From positions 1 to 37,440 of the forward strand of contig JACPYM010000041.1 of the NCBI GenBank assembly GCA_016196035.1: 37,440 nt of DNA, read 5' to 3'. The stretch is from Acidobacteriota bacterium. GTDB lineage: Bacteria > Acidobacteriota > Blastocatellia > RBC074. Below are positions 25,732 through 35,170 of the stretch, in pieces (the first letter of the stretch is position 1; each line of letters begins with the position of its first letter). The notes under the pieces are model-generated. The model made no database searches. It was not told the origin of the DNA and saw only the letters and a program-made list of their open reading frames with translations. Both the position numbers and the translations under genes were made by a program.

Positions 25732-28700
25732 ATGACCAACATCACGACACCGCCGGGCCGGGGCTGGCGGTTGAATAGCCGTTCCCGTTCCCGTTCCACT
25801 CAGGTGCTGGCGCTGGCTGTAACGCTGCTCGCGCTGGCCGCCGGCAGCGCAAGCTGGCGCGCGCTGGCCGGACGCCAACCCGCCAGGGCCGCACAAGGCC
25901 GTGCGGCGGCGCTGCTCAATCTTCAGCTTCAACCCGTCGCCACAGGGTTGAACATTCCGGTCTATGCGACACACGCCCACGACAGCCGTTTATTTATCGT
26001 CGACAAAGCGGGGCGCATTTTTCTTTATCAAAACGGCCAGCTTGCCGCCACGCCGTTTCTCGATCTGGCGGCGCGCGTGATGTCGGTCAGCCGGTTTGAT
26101 GCGCGCGGCTTGCTGGGGCTGGCGTTTCATCCGCAATATCCGGCGGTGCCGTATTTTTTCGTTTACTTCACGGCGAACGGCACACCCCTCGTTGACGGCG
26201 GCGCGCCTGCCGTCAACGACAACGTGCTGATGCGCTATGCGGTTTCATCCGCCAACCCGAATCTGGCCGACGCCAATTCTGGCAAGACCATGCTGATTAC
26301 GCCGCAAACTTCGTTTAACCATAACGGCGGCACACTTGATTTCGGCAACGATGGTTTTTTGTACCTCTCCAAAGGCGACGGCGGCGCGGCCAACGATCCG
26401 GAAGGCAACGCGCAGAACATCAACAACCTGCTCGGCAAGATTTTGCGGATTGACGTGGATCAAAACGTCAATGCCGCGCCGTATTACGCGATTCCCCCGT
26501 CGAATCCTTTCGCCGGGGCGACGCCGGGCGCGGACGAGATTTACCTGCTCGGCTTGCGCAATCCGTACCGCTTTGCGTTTGACCGCGTGACGGGCGATTT
26601 GTGGATTGGCGATAACGGCGAAAGCGCGCGCGAAGAAGCCGACCGCGTGCCGATCAACGCCGCGACCGGCGGCGACAATCTCGGCTGGCGCGTGCTCGAA
26701 GGCGCGCTCTGCACGAACCTCGATCCTTGTGTCACACCCGCGAGCTACGTTGCGCCGGCGCTCGAATACAGCCACACGGGCGGGCGCTGTGCGATCATCG
26801 GCGGCTTTGTTTACCGGGGCAGCCAGCTTCCGGCGTTGCAGGGAAAATATGTCTATGCCGATTACTGCACCGGCGAAATTTTCAGCTTGCAGGGCACGAC
26901 GCAGACGGTCGAACTCGACACGCCGTACAACATCACGGGCTTCGGCGCAGATCAAAACGGTGAACTTTACGTCGTGAATGACGCGGGCAGTCTCTTCAAA
27001 ATCCAGGCGCAGGCGACAGCCAGCCTGACGCGCGGCCCTTATTTGCAACTGGGCACGCCCACCAGTTTGCGCCTGCGTTGGCGCACCGACACGGCCACCG
27101 ACAGCCGCGTGCGTTATGGCGCGGCGCCCAACGCGCTCAACTTGCTGATGGATGATGCCGCTGTGACAACCGAACACTCCGTCACGCTGACAGGGCTGAC
27201 GCCGAATACAACGTATTACTATTCCGTCGGCACGACGGCGGCGACGTTAGCGGGCGGCGATGCCAATCATGTGTTCGTGACCGCGCCGACGGTGGGCAGC
27301 ACTCAGCCGGTGCGCGTGTGGGTGCTGGGTGACGCAGGTTGGGCGGGCGTGGGCTTGCCCGAAGGCCAGCGCGCCGTGCGCGATGCTTACTATGCTTTCA
27401 ACGGCACGCAGCGCACCGATCTGTGGTTGATGCTGGGCGACAATGCCTACAACACCGGCACCGACACGGAATATCAAGCCGGGGTGTTCGATATGTATCA
27501 AGCGATGCTGCGCCAGTCCGTGCTCTGGCCGGCCATTGGCAATCACGACACCGCCGGTTCGACCACGCCGCCGCCGACACTGCCGTACTTTCAGATTTTC
27601 GATTTGCCGCAGCAGGCCGAAGCGGGCGGCGTGGCGTCGGGCACAGAACTTTATTACTCGTACAATTACGGCAACATTCATTTCGTCAGCCTGGACGCGA
27701 TGGTTTCGCCGCGCACGCCGCCCAGCGCGATGTTGACGTGGCTGCAAAATGATCTAGCGCAAAACCACCAGGATTGGTTGATCGCGTATTGGCATCATCC
27801 GCCGTATAGCAAAGGCTCACACGATTCGGACACCGAAGCCAATCTGGTCGAAATGCGCGCGAACGTACTGCCGATTTTGGAAAGCTACGGCGTGGATTTG
27901 GTGCTGAGCGGCCACAGCCACGCTTACGAACGGTCGTTTTTGATTGATGGGCATTACGGGCTGTCAACGACGTTCACCAACGCGATGAAAAAGAACGGCG
28001 GCGACGGGCGGCCCGGCGGCAACGGCGCTTACACCAAATCCACGCGCGGCCCCAGCGCGCACGAAGGCGCGGTCTATGTCGTGGCGGGCACGTCGGGCAT
28101 CACCAGCGGCGGGTCGCTCAATCATCCGGCGATGTTCACCTCGCTCAATCAACTCGGCTCGCTGGTGTTGGACATCAGCGGCAATCAGCTCGACGCCAAA
28201 TTCCTGCGCGAGACGGGCGCAGTGGATGACAGTTTCACGATTAGCAAAGGCACGGGCGTGATTCCGCCGCCTACCATCACGGCGCAACCCGCCGATCAAT
28301 CCGCCTGTCCGGACGGCAACGTCAATTTCAGCGCCGCCGCCAGCGGCAATCCCGTGCCCACCGTGCAATGGCAAGTCAGCACCGACGGCGGCGCGAATTT
28401 CAGCAACCTGCCCGGCGCGAACAGCATCACGCTGGCGTTGACGGGCCTCACCACGGGGCTGAACGGCCAACGTTACCGCGCCGTATTCACCAACTCCGGC
28501 GGCACGGCGACGACCAACGTGGCGTTGCTGACGGTCTATTCCGCCACCGGCATCGCCGCGCAACCAGTCGCACAAACTGTTTGCAACGGCGCGGCGGCGG
28601 CGTTCGCGGTGACGGCCAGCGGCACGGGGCCGTTTACCTATCAATGGCGCAAAAACAACACGAACTTGCCGGGCGCGACGGGGGGCAGTTACGCCCTCGC

Positions 28701-31700
28701 GGCGGCCACCGCAGGCGACGTGGGGGTGTATGACGTGGTGGTCAACGGCCTGTGCGGCAGCGTGATTTCGCAGGCTGCCACGTTGACCGTCAACAGCGCG
28801 CCGGGCATCAGCGTGCAACCGGCGGCGCAAACCGTCTGCGCAGGCGCGCCCGTTTCGTTTTCAGTTAGCGCCAACGGGACAGGGCCGCTGACCTATCAAT
28901 GGCGTAAGAACAATCTCAACCTGCCCGGGGCCACCGGCAGCAGTTATCAAATCGTCGCCGCCAGTACGAATGAGGTCGGCGCGTATGATGTGCTCGTCAC
29001 CGGCGCTTGCGGTAGTGTGATCTCACAGGCCGCCACGCTGACGGTGAATAGCGCGCCCAGTGTCAGCGTGCAGCCCGTAGCCCAGTCCGTCTGTCCAAAC
29101 GGTAGTGCCACATTCACAGCCACAGCGAACGGCAGCCCTACACCTGCGGTGCAGTGGCAAGTCAGCAATGACGGCGGCGCGCATTTCGCCGATGTCGCGG
29201 GCGCGCAAGGCACGACGCTGAGCTTGAACAACGTAAGCGCCGGGCAAAGCGGTACGTTGTATCGCGCCGTTTTTACCAACACCTGTGGCACGACGGCCAG
29301 CGTGGCGGCGGCGTTGACGGTGCATAGCTTTGTGTTAACACCGCCCGCGCAAAATTTTGCGGCCAGCGGCGGCACTGGCGCGGTCACGGTAATCGCCACA
29401 GGAGCATGTCCCTGGTTGGCCACCAGCAATGCGCCCTGGCTGATCATCACGACGGGAGCGACGGGCAACGGTTCGGGCGCGGTCAGTTACAGCGTGGGCG
29501 CGAATACCAGCCCCGCGCGCACGGGCACACTGAGCATCGCCGGGCAAAACTTCACGGTGACGCAGGCGGACGGTTGTGTCTTTGCCATCAACCCCGCCGC
29601 CGCGAGCTTTGCGGTGGGCGGAGGCAGCGGCACGGTCAATGTCACGGCGGGTGTGGGTTGCGTGTGGACGGCGGTGAGCAATGCGCCTTGGCTAACGCTC
29701 AGCAGTGGCGGCAGCGGCAACGGCGCGGGCGCGGTGAATTACATCGTCGCCGCCAATCAGGGCGCGGCGCGCACGGGCACGCTGAGCATCGCCGAGCAAA
29801 CGTTGACGGTCACGCAGGCGCTCAATTGTGCGACGCAACCGATCACGCTCAACCCCGCGACGCTGCCCGCCGGCGTGACCGGTGCGAGCTATAGCCAAGC
29901 GTTGTTGGCCAGCGGTGGCCCGGCTCCTTACAGTTTCGCTTTGCTGGCGGGCGCGTTGCCTGTGGGCTTGAGTTTGGCGGCGGATGGCATGCTGAGCGGC
30001 ATGCCCGGCACAGCGGGAACGTTTAACTTCACGGTCAGCGCCACGGCTGCCACAAGTTGCGTGGGCACGCAGGCTTATACGTTGAATATCGCGTGCCCCG
30101 CGATCACGCTCAATCCGCCCACATTGCCCAGTGGCACGACGGGGACACCGTATCAACAAAGCTTCACGCAAAACGGTGGCATGGGAGCGATTACGTACAG
30201 CCTCAGCGCCGGTCAATTGCCCGCCGGGATGACCCTTACTCCCAACGGTGCACTCGGCGGTGTGCCGACGCAGGCAACCAGCGCAGTCTTTACCGTGAAA
30301 GCGACCGATGCGAACGGCTGCCTGGGGACGCGCGCCTACACGCTCTCAATCAATTGCCCGATGATCACCGTCAGTCCGGCGACTTTAGCAGCAGGCAGTG
30401 TGGGTACGCCGTATCAGCAGAGCTTCACGCAAACCGGCAGTGGCGCGATCATCTTCGCCTGGCAAGGCGCGCCGGTGCCGGGCCTGACGTTTACGCCGGG
30501 TACGGGATTGCTGACGGGCACGCCGACGCAAAGCGGCAGCTTCAGCTTTAACCTGACGGCCACGGATGCGAATGGTTGCGCGGGCCAGCAAAGTTACACG
30601 CTGACGATCAATTGCCCGGCTCTCAACATCGCGCCGGTCAATTTGCCGGGCGCTACGACAAGCACGGCGTATAGCCAGCAGTTGACCGCGACGGGCGGCA
30701 CTGCGCCGTATGGTTTCAGTTTGCTCAACGGCGCGTTGCCAGCGGGGCTGACGCTTTCAACGGCGGGCTTGCTCAGTGGTTCGCCCACGGCGGCAGGCAC
30801 GGCTAGTTTTACCGTCAAAGCTAATGACGCGAATGGTTGCGCGGCGTCGCAGCCGTTCACGCTGGCCGTCACGTGCGCGACACTCAGCTTGACGCCGCTT
30901 GTGCTGCCCAGCGGACAAACCGGCGCGCCCTACAATCAGACGCTTACTGCGACGGGCGGGAGTGCACCATACGCCTTCAGCATCATTTCAGGCGCATTGC
31001 CTGCCGGGTTGGCGCTTTCGAGTGCGGGCATCTTGGGCGGAACGCCCACCGTCAGCGGCAACGCGACCTTTGTCGTTAGGGCGGTAGATGCGAATGGCTG
31101 TGCGGTCGAGCGGCCATACCAACTCAGTCTCAATTGCCCGGCGGTTTCGCTGAATCCGGCGACGCTGCCAGGCGCTGTGCAGTGGACGGCGTATCAACAA
31201 ACCTTGTCCGCCACGGGCGGGACTGCGCCATACAGTTACAGCTTGGTGAGCGGCGCATTGCCAACGGGGCTGAGCCTGGCAAACGAAGTTGTGACGGGCA
31301 CGCCCGCTATTCCTGGCAGCTATAACTTCACGCTCAAAGCAACCGATGCGCATGGCTGTGCGGGCATTCGCGCTTACGTTTTGACGGTACAGGCCAAAGC
31401 GAAGAAGGTTGATTTTGACGGCGATGGCAAAACGGATTTTGCCGTTTGGAACGGCCCGACAGGGAATTGGGCGGTGCTCAACAGCGGCAACAGCGCGCTG
31501 CAAACGACGCAATGGGGCGCGGGCTATGCGCCATACAACGATGTGATCGTGCCGGGCGATTACGACGGCGATGGCAAGATTGATCACGCCATCTGGCGCG
31601 GCGCGGATTCGCTCTGGTACATCCGCAAATCCTCCGATAGCCAAGCGGTGTTGCAATTGTGGGGCGCGAACTATGCGCCGTATTTCGATATTCCGACGCC

Positions 31701-32274
31701 GGGCGATTTCGATGGTGATGGCAAGACTGATCTCGCGGTTTGGCGGCCATCGAACGGTACTTGGTACGTCAAGCGCAGCTCCGACGGCAGCTATCTGATC
31801 GAAGTCTGGGGCCAGCCAGGCGATACGCCCGTGGCGGCGGATTACGATGGCGATGGCAAAACGGACTTTGCGGTCTGGCGTCCGGCGGATGGCAATTGGC
31901 TGCTCAAGCTGAGCGCGGGCGGCACGCAAACCATTCAATGGGGCGCGGGCTATGCGCCGTATCTCGATGTGCCCGTGCCCGCCGATTACGATGGCGATGG
32001 CAAGGCGGACTTAGCAATCTGGCGCGGCGCGGATTCGCTCTGGTACATCCGCAAATCCACAGATGGCCAAGCGGTGTTGCAATTGTGGGGCGCGAACTAT
32101 GCGCCGTATTTTGATATTCCGACACCGGGCGATTATGACGGCGACGGCAAGGCGGACATTGCAGTGTGGCGGCCTACGTCGGGGACGTGGTTTGTGCGGC
32201 AAAGTTCGGACGGCGCGAACCTGATTCGGCAGCACGGGCAGCCGGGCGATACGCCAGTGCCGAAGGTCCAATAA
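25732..32274 (+). CDS. Exported fusion: PQQ-type sugar dehydrogenase, purple acid phosphatase-like, Ig/BACON, VCBS
   Basis: A 2180-residue exported protein. A long basic N-terminus leads to a hydrophobic signal segment (about 23-42). Residues about 63-425 form a glucose/sorbosone-dehydrogenase-like propeller (LLGLAFHPQY, FNHNGGTLDFGNDGFLYLSK, LGLRNPYRFAFD). 434-520 is a fibronectin-like purple acid phosphatase N-domain. 527-840 is a metallophosphoesterase with ligands D534, D570, Y573, N604 (GNHD), H689, H728 and H730 (GHSHAYER), all present. Then come Ig-like domains (845-1200), two BACON domains (1200-1363), six putative-Ig domains (1367-1888) and six VCBS blades with DYDGDGKxD loops (1889-2180). 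It may oxidise sugars and release phosphate outside the cell; each module's activity is inferred from motifs. The start has only AAAGAAAG as a possible ribosome-binding site. Confidence 0.9.
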   Translation: MTNITTPPGRGWRLNSRSRSRSTQVLALAVTLLALAAGSASWRALAGRQPARAAQGRAAALLNLQLQPVATGLNIPVYATHAHDSRLFIVDKAGRIFLYQNGQLAATPFLDLAARVMSVSRFDARGLLGLAFHPQYPAVPYFFVYFTANGTPLVDGGAPAVNDNVLMRYAVSSANPNLADANSGKTMLITPQTSFNHNGGTLDFGNDGFLYLSKGDGGAANDPEGNAQNINNLLGKILRIDVDQNVNAAPYYAIPPSNPFAGATPGADEIYLLGLRNPYRFAFDRVTGDLWIGDNGESAREEADRVPINAATGGDNLGWRVLEGALCTNLDPCVTPASYVAPALEYSHTGGRCAIIGGFVYRGSQLPALQGKYVYADYCTGEIFSLQGTTQTVELDTPYNITGFGADQNGELYVVNDAGSLFKIQAQATASLTRGPYLQLGTPTSLRLRWRTDTATDSRVRYGAAPNALNLLMDDAAVTTEHSVTLTGLTPNTTYYYSVGTTAATLAGGDANHVFVTAPTVGSTQPVRVWVLGDAGWAGVGLPEGQRAVRDAYYAFNGTQRTDLWLMLGDNAYNTGTDTEYQAGVFDMYQAMLRQSVLWPAIGNHDTAGSTTPPPTLPYFQIFDLPQQAEAGGVASGTELYYSYNYGNIHFVSLDAMVSPRTPPSAMLTWLQNDLAQNHQDWLIAYWHHPPYSKGSHDSDTEANLVEMRANVLPILESYGVDLVLSGHSHAYERSFLIDGHYGLSTTFTNAMKKNGGDGRPGGNGAYTKSTRGPSAHEGAVYVVAGTSGITSGGSLNHPAMFTSLNQLGSLVLDISGNQLDAKFLRETGAVDDSFTISKGTGVIPPPTITAQPADQSACPDGNVNFSAAASGNPVPTVQWQVSTDGGANFSNLPGANSITLALTGLTTGLNGQRYRAVFTNSGGTATTNVALLTVYSATGIAAQPVAQTVCNGAAAAFAVTASGTGPFTYQWRKNNTNLPGATGGSYALAAATAGDVGVYDVVVNGLCGSVISQAATLTVNSAPGISVQPAAQTVCAGAPVSFSVSANGTGPLTYQWRKNNLNLPGATGSSYQIVAASTNEVGAYDVLVTGACGSVISQAATLTVNSAPSVSVQPVAQSVCPNGSATFTATANGSPTPAVQWQVSNDGGAHFADVAGAQGTTLSLNNVSAGQSGTLYRAVFTNTCGTTASVAAALTVHSFVLTPPAQNFAASGGTGAVTVIATGACPWLATSNAPWLIITTGATGNGSGAVSYSVGANTSPARTGTLSIAGQNFTVTQADGCVFAINPAAASFAVGGGSGTVNVTAGVGCVWTAVSNAPWLTLSSGGSGNGAGAVNYIVAANQGAARTGTLSIAEQTLTVTQALNCATQPITLNPATLPAGVTGASYSQALLASGGPAPYSFALLAGALPVGLSLAADGMLSGMPGTAGTFNFTVSATAATSCVGTQAYTLNIACPAITLNPPTLPSGTTGTPYQQSFTQNGGMGAITYSLSAGQLPAGMTLTPNGALGGVPTQATSAVFTVKATDANGCLGTRAYTLSINCPMITVSPATLAAGSVGTPYQQSFTQTGSGAIIFAWQGAPVPGLTFTPGTGLLTGTPTQSGSFSFNLTATDANGCAGQQSYTLTINCPALNIAPVNLPGATTSTAYSQQLTATGGTAPYGFSLLNGALPAGLTLSTAGLLSGSPTAAGTASFTVKANDANGCAASQPFTLAVTCATLSLTPLVLPSGQTGAPYNQTLTATGGSAPYAFSIISGALPAGLALSSAGILGGTPTVSGNATFVVRAVDANGCAVERPYQLSLNCPAVSLNPATLPGAVQWTAYQQTLSATGGTAPYSYSLVSGALPTGLSLANEVVTGTPAIPGSYNFTLKATDAHGCAGIRAYVLTVQAKAKKVDFDGDGKTDFAVWNGPTGNWAVLNSGNSALQTTQWGAGYAPYNDVIVPGDYDGDGKIDHAIWRGADSLWYIRKSSDSQAVLQLWGANYAPYFDIPTPGDFDGDGKTDLAVWRPSNGTWYVKRSSDGSYLIEVWGQPGDTPVAADYDGDGKTDFAVWRPADGNWLLKLSAGGTQTIQWGAGYAPYLDVPVPADYDGDGKADLAIWRGADSLWYIRKSTDGQAVLQLWGANYAPYFDIPTPGDYDGDGKADIAVWRPTSGTWFVRQSSDGANLIRQHGQPGDTPVPKVQ

Positions 32275-32286
32275 GCGCTTTGACTG

Positions 32287-32339
32287 AAAATGAAAGAGAC
32301 CCGCGTGCAGCATTTACTGCACGCGGGCCTCTTCATTTT
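32287..32339. terminator. Bidirectional terminator between convergent genes
   Basis: GAAAATGAA-AGAG with CCCGCGTGCAG (from 32287) pairs with CTGCACGCGGG and CTCTTCATTTT (to 32339), with one unpaired base on each arm around CATTTA. The A-rich left and T-rich right flanks let it end transcription of both the VCBS fusion gene and topA. Confidence 0.85.
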
Positions 32340-32350
32340 AGACCAGCCAA

Positions 32351-34897
32351 TTATTCGCCTGCTTTGGCAGCGCGTTTGGCTTTTGTGGCTTTAGCCGGGG
32401 CTTTGGCCGCTTTGACCGCTTTGGGCGGCGGCGCGTCGCCGCTCTTGTAATCGCACTTTTCCTGCGCGCAGGATTTCACGGTCTCTTCCTTCTTGGCGTT
32501 GTATTTTTCCAGCAGGAAGGGCGCGTTGCATTGCGGGCAGATTTCGGCGACGGGTTTGTCCCAGAACACGGCATCGCACTTCGGATATTCCGAACAGCCG
32601 TAAAAGATTTTGCCGCGTTTGGATTTCTTGACGATGATTTCGCCCTTGCAACCGGCGCGCGGACAAGCCACGCCGGTTGATTCGCGTTTGATGAACTTGC
32701 ATTCGGGGTAGCGCGAACAAGCGGTGAATTCACCATACGGCCCTTGCCGAATCGCCAGTTGCGAGCCGCAATCCGGGCAGAACGCATCAATCAAGACAGG
32801 GGCCGCCGCGACCGCGCCCGTCTTGGTGATCTTGCGCGTCGTCTTGCAATCGGGATAGCCCGTGCAAGCCAGGAACTGACCGAAGCGGCCTTTCTTCAAG
32901 GCCATCGGCTTGCCGCAATTTTCGCATTTCTCATCGGCGTAAGGGTTCTCGGCATCGGCGGCGGTCGCTTCACCATTGCCATTCGCCGGTTTCGCCATCT
33001 CGCGTGTGTTCTTGCATTCGGGGTAATTGGTGCAGGCCAGGAACTGGCCGAAGCGCCCGAACTTGATCGCCATTTTGGAGCCGCACTTGTCGCAGACTTC
33101 GTCGGTGATGATCTCCTGGCGCTTGACGTCGCGCATGTGCTCCTGCGCTTTTTTCAGGTCAACCGTGAACTTGTCGTAAAAGCCGTGCAGCGCCTGCGTC
33201 CATTTCAGCTTGCCGTCTTCGACCTCGTCCAGGTTCGCTTCCATCTGCGCGGTGTAGGCAATGTTGAACAGTTCAGCAAAGCTCTCAACCAGCAGGTCGT
33301 TGACCAGCGTGCCCAGATCGGTCGGGAAGAATTTGTTTTCCTTCTTCTCGACGTACTCGCGATCCTGAATCACCGACATGATCGAAGCGTAAGTCGAAGG
33401 TCGCCCGATGCCTTTTTCTTCTAGGGCCTTGACCAGTGTGGCTTCGGTGTAACGCGGCGGCGGTTCGGTGAAATGCTGATTGGGTGTCAGCGCGTTGAGC
33501 TTCAGGTTCTCGCCCTTCACAACCTTTGGCAACTTGGCCGCGCGTTCGTCGTCTTCGTCGTCCTTCTCGTCCTTGCCCTCTTCGTAGACGGCCAGGAAGC
33601 CGTCGAATTTGAGCACCGAGCCGGTCGCGCGGAAGAGATACTTTTCGCCCGCCGCAATATCAATCGTCGTCTGGTCAAAGATCGCCGGCATCATCTGCGA
33701 CGCCAGAAAGCGCTGCCAGATCAGGCGATAAAGCGCGAGTTCATCTTTGTCCAGATACGGCGCGACGCTCTCCGGCGTGCGTTCCGCCGCCGTCGGGCGG
33801 ATGGCTTCGTGCGCGTCCTGCGCGTCCTTTTTCGAGCGGTAGTGAATCGCTTTTTCGGGCAGGTAATTCGGCCCGTACTGTTTGCCGATAAACTCACGCA
33901 CTTCGCCCAGCGCGCTCTCGGCCACGCGCGTCGAATCGGTGCGCATATAGGTGATCAAACCGACCGCGCCCTCGCTGCCCAGTTCTTTGCCTTCGTAAAG
34001 TTTCTGCGCGATCTGCATCGTGCGCTTGGCCGAAAAGCGCAGCTTGCGCGAGGCTTCCTGTTGCAGCTTCGAGGTGATGAAAGGCGGCACCGGATTGCGC
34101 TTTTTCTCTTTGGTGCTGACCTCGCTCACGACGTATTGCGCGCCTTGCAGTTCAGTCAGAATTTGCTGCGCCATGCCTTCGTTCGTGATGTGGACTTCAG
34201 ACTTTTTGACGCCATCGTCAAAACCCGCCGTCTTCACGGTCTTGTCGGCAATCTTGTAGAGTCGCGCGTCAAAGGCGGGCGGCAATTGTGCCGAAAGGTT
34301 CGCAATGACTGACCAGTATTCGGTTTTGACAAAGGCTTGAATCTCGCGCTCGCGTTCGACCACCAGCCGCACGGCCACGGTTTGCACGCGCCCGGCGGAA
34401 AGGCCGCGCCGCACTTTGTCCCAGAGCAGCGGACTGACTTTGTAACCGACGATGCGGTCGAGCACACGGCGCGCCTGTTGCGCGTCCACCAAGTCCTGGT
34501 CAATCTGGCCCGGTTGTTTGAAGGCATCCTGCACCGCCGACTTGGTGATTTCGTTGAACATCACGCGGAAGATCGGTTTCTTGGCGTTGCCGCGCCCGCT
34601 GGTGACGATCTCGGCCAGATGAAAGCCGATGGCCTCGCCTTCGCGATCCGGGTCAGTTGCGATGTAAACGGTCTCGGCGTCTTTGGCGGCCTCTTTGATT
34701 TCGCGGACGACTTTTTCTTTGCCGGGCATGACTTCATAGGTCGGCTCGAAGTCGTTCTCTAAATCCACGCCCAGCCCTTTTTTCGGCAAATCTTTGACGT
34801 GGCCGACCGACGCCAGCACTTTGAAATCTTTGCCCAGATATTTGTTGATGGTTTTCGCTTTGGAAGGTGACTCTACGATGACTAATGATTTCGCCAT
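32351..34897 (-). CDS. topA: DNA topoisomerase I (type IA)
   Basis: 848 residues. It relaxes negatively supercoiled DNA by cutting one strand through a tyrosine. The Toprim part has E9 in VESPSKAKT and the metal triad in TDPDREGE (D82, D84, E86). The catalytic tyrosine is Y317 in GLITYMRTDS. At the C-terminus there are five four-cysteine zinc ribbons: CDKC...CTNYPEC, CENC...CTGYPDC, CPDC...CSRYPEC, CPRAGC...CSEYPKC and CPQC...CAQEKC. A Lys/Ala/Pro-rich tail follows (KAVKAAKAPAKATKAKRAAK), likely a DNA-binding extension. The start is taken at MAKSLVIVES (34897) by family comparison; an open frame extends to 34924, and neither has a strong ribosome-binding site. It is the only clear housekeeping gene here. 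Confidence 0.96.
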   Translation of the reverse strand: MAKSLVIVESPSKAKTINKYLGKDFKVLASVGHVKDLPKKGLGVDLENDFEPTYEVMPGKEKVVREIKEAAKDAETVYIATDPDREGEAIGFHLAEIVTSGRGNAKKPIFRVMFNEITKSAVQDAFKQPGQIDQDLVDAQQARRVLDRIVGYKVSPLLWDKVRRGLSAGRVQTVAVRLVVEREREIQAFVKTEYWSVIANLSAQLPPAFDARLYKIADKTVKTAGFDDGVKKSEVHITNEGMAQQILTELQGAQYVVSEVSTKEKKRNPVPPFITSKLQQEASRKLRFSAKRTMQIAQKLYEGKELGSEGAVGLITYMRTDSTRVAESALGEVREFIGKQYGPNYLPEKAIHYRSKKDAQDAHEAIRPTAAERTPESVAPYLDKDELALYRLIWQRFLASQMMPAIFDQTTIDIAAGEKYLFRATGSVLKFDGFLAVYEEGKDEKDDEDDERAAKLPKVVKGENLKLNALTPNQHFTEPPPRYTEATLVKALEEKGIGRPSTYASIMSVIQDREYVEKKENKFFPTDLGTLVNDLLVESFAELFNIAYTAQMEANLDEVEDGKLKWTQALHGFYDKFTVDLKKAQEHMRDVKRQEIITDEVCDKCGSKMAIKFGRFGQFLACTNYPECKNTREMAKPANGNGEATAADAENPYADEKCENCGKPMALKKGRFGQFLACTGYPDCKTTRKITKTGAVAAAPVLIDAFCPDCGSQLAIRQGPYGEFTACSRYPECKFIKRESTGVACPRAGCKGEIIVKKSKRGKIFYGCSEYPKCDAVFWDKPVAEICPQCNAPFLLEKYNAKKEETVKSCAQEKCDYKSGDAPPPKAVKAAKAPAKATKAKRAAKAGE

Positions 34898-34972
34898 AAA
34901 TATCCAATCAGAACAGCATTGCACGGCCCGGTTCGTGTGATTGTTTTACACAGTGGCCGCAAAAGGTCACAT

Positions 34973-35002
34973 CAAATAGCACGAAGGCAGGCAGTAGTTC
35001 AA
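34973..35002 (-). promoter_or_regulatory. Candidate topA promoter
   Basis: On the minus strand TTGAAC (35002-34997) is followed after 18 bp by TATTTG (34978-34973), about 75 bp before the topA start. Both boxes deviate from consensus, so this is a suggestion only. Nothing else is recognised at 34898-35082. Confidence 0.3.
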
Positions 35003-35082
35003 GCGAGCGACTTGGACAGGTTGATTAGCGTGCTCGCGCCGAACCAGACTCAGACACTGAGGAGAGCGTTTCATCTAATCAA

Positions 35083-35131
35083 AAAACGGGGAGAGCGGAG
35101 GTTGCTTTCCTTGCCCCGCTCTCCCCGTTTT
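35083..35131 (-). terminator. Terminator of the 674-residue minus-strand gene
   Basis: A perfect 16-bp stem: AAAACGGGGAGAGCGG (35083-35098) with 35116-35131, over a 17-nt loop. On the minus strand it lies 40 bp past the stop and its 3' arm runs into T6, so it separates this gene from topA. Confidence 0.85.
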
Positions 35132-35170
35132 GTTTGGCTAATTGGACGCTGCGAAACCGGTTTAGCGTCG

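Noticed and set aside
33473-34312. 279-residue plus-strand ORF over topA
   Set aside because: It lies wholly within the secure topA gene, is His/Arg-rich and has no start signal.
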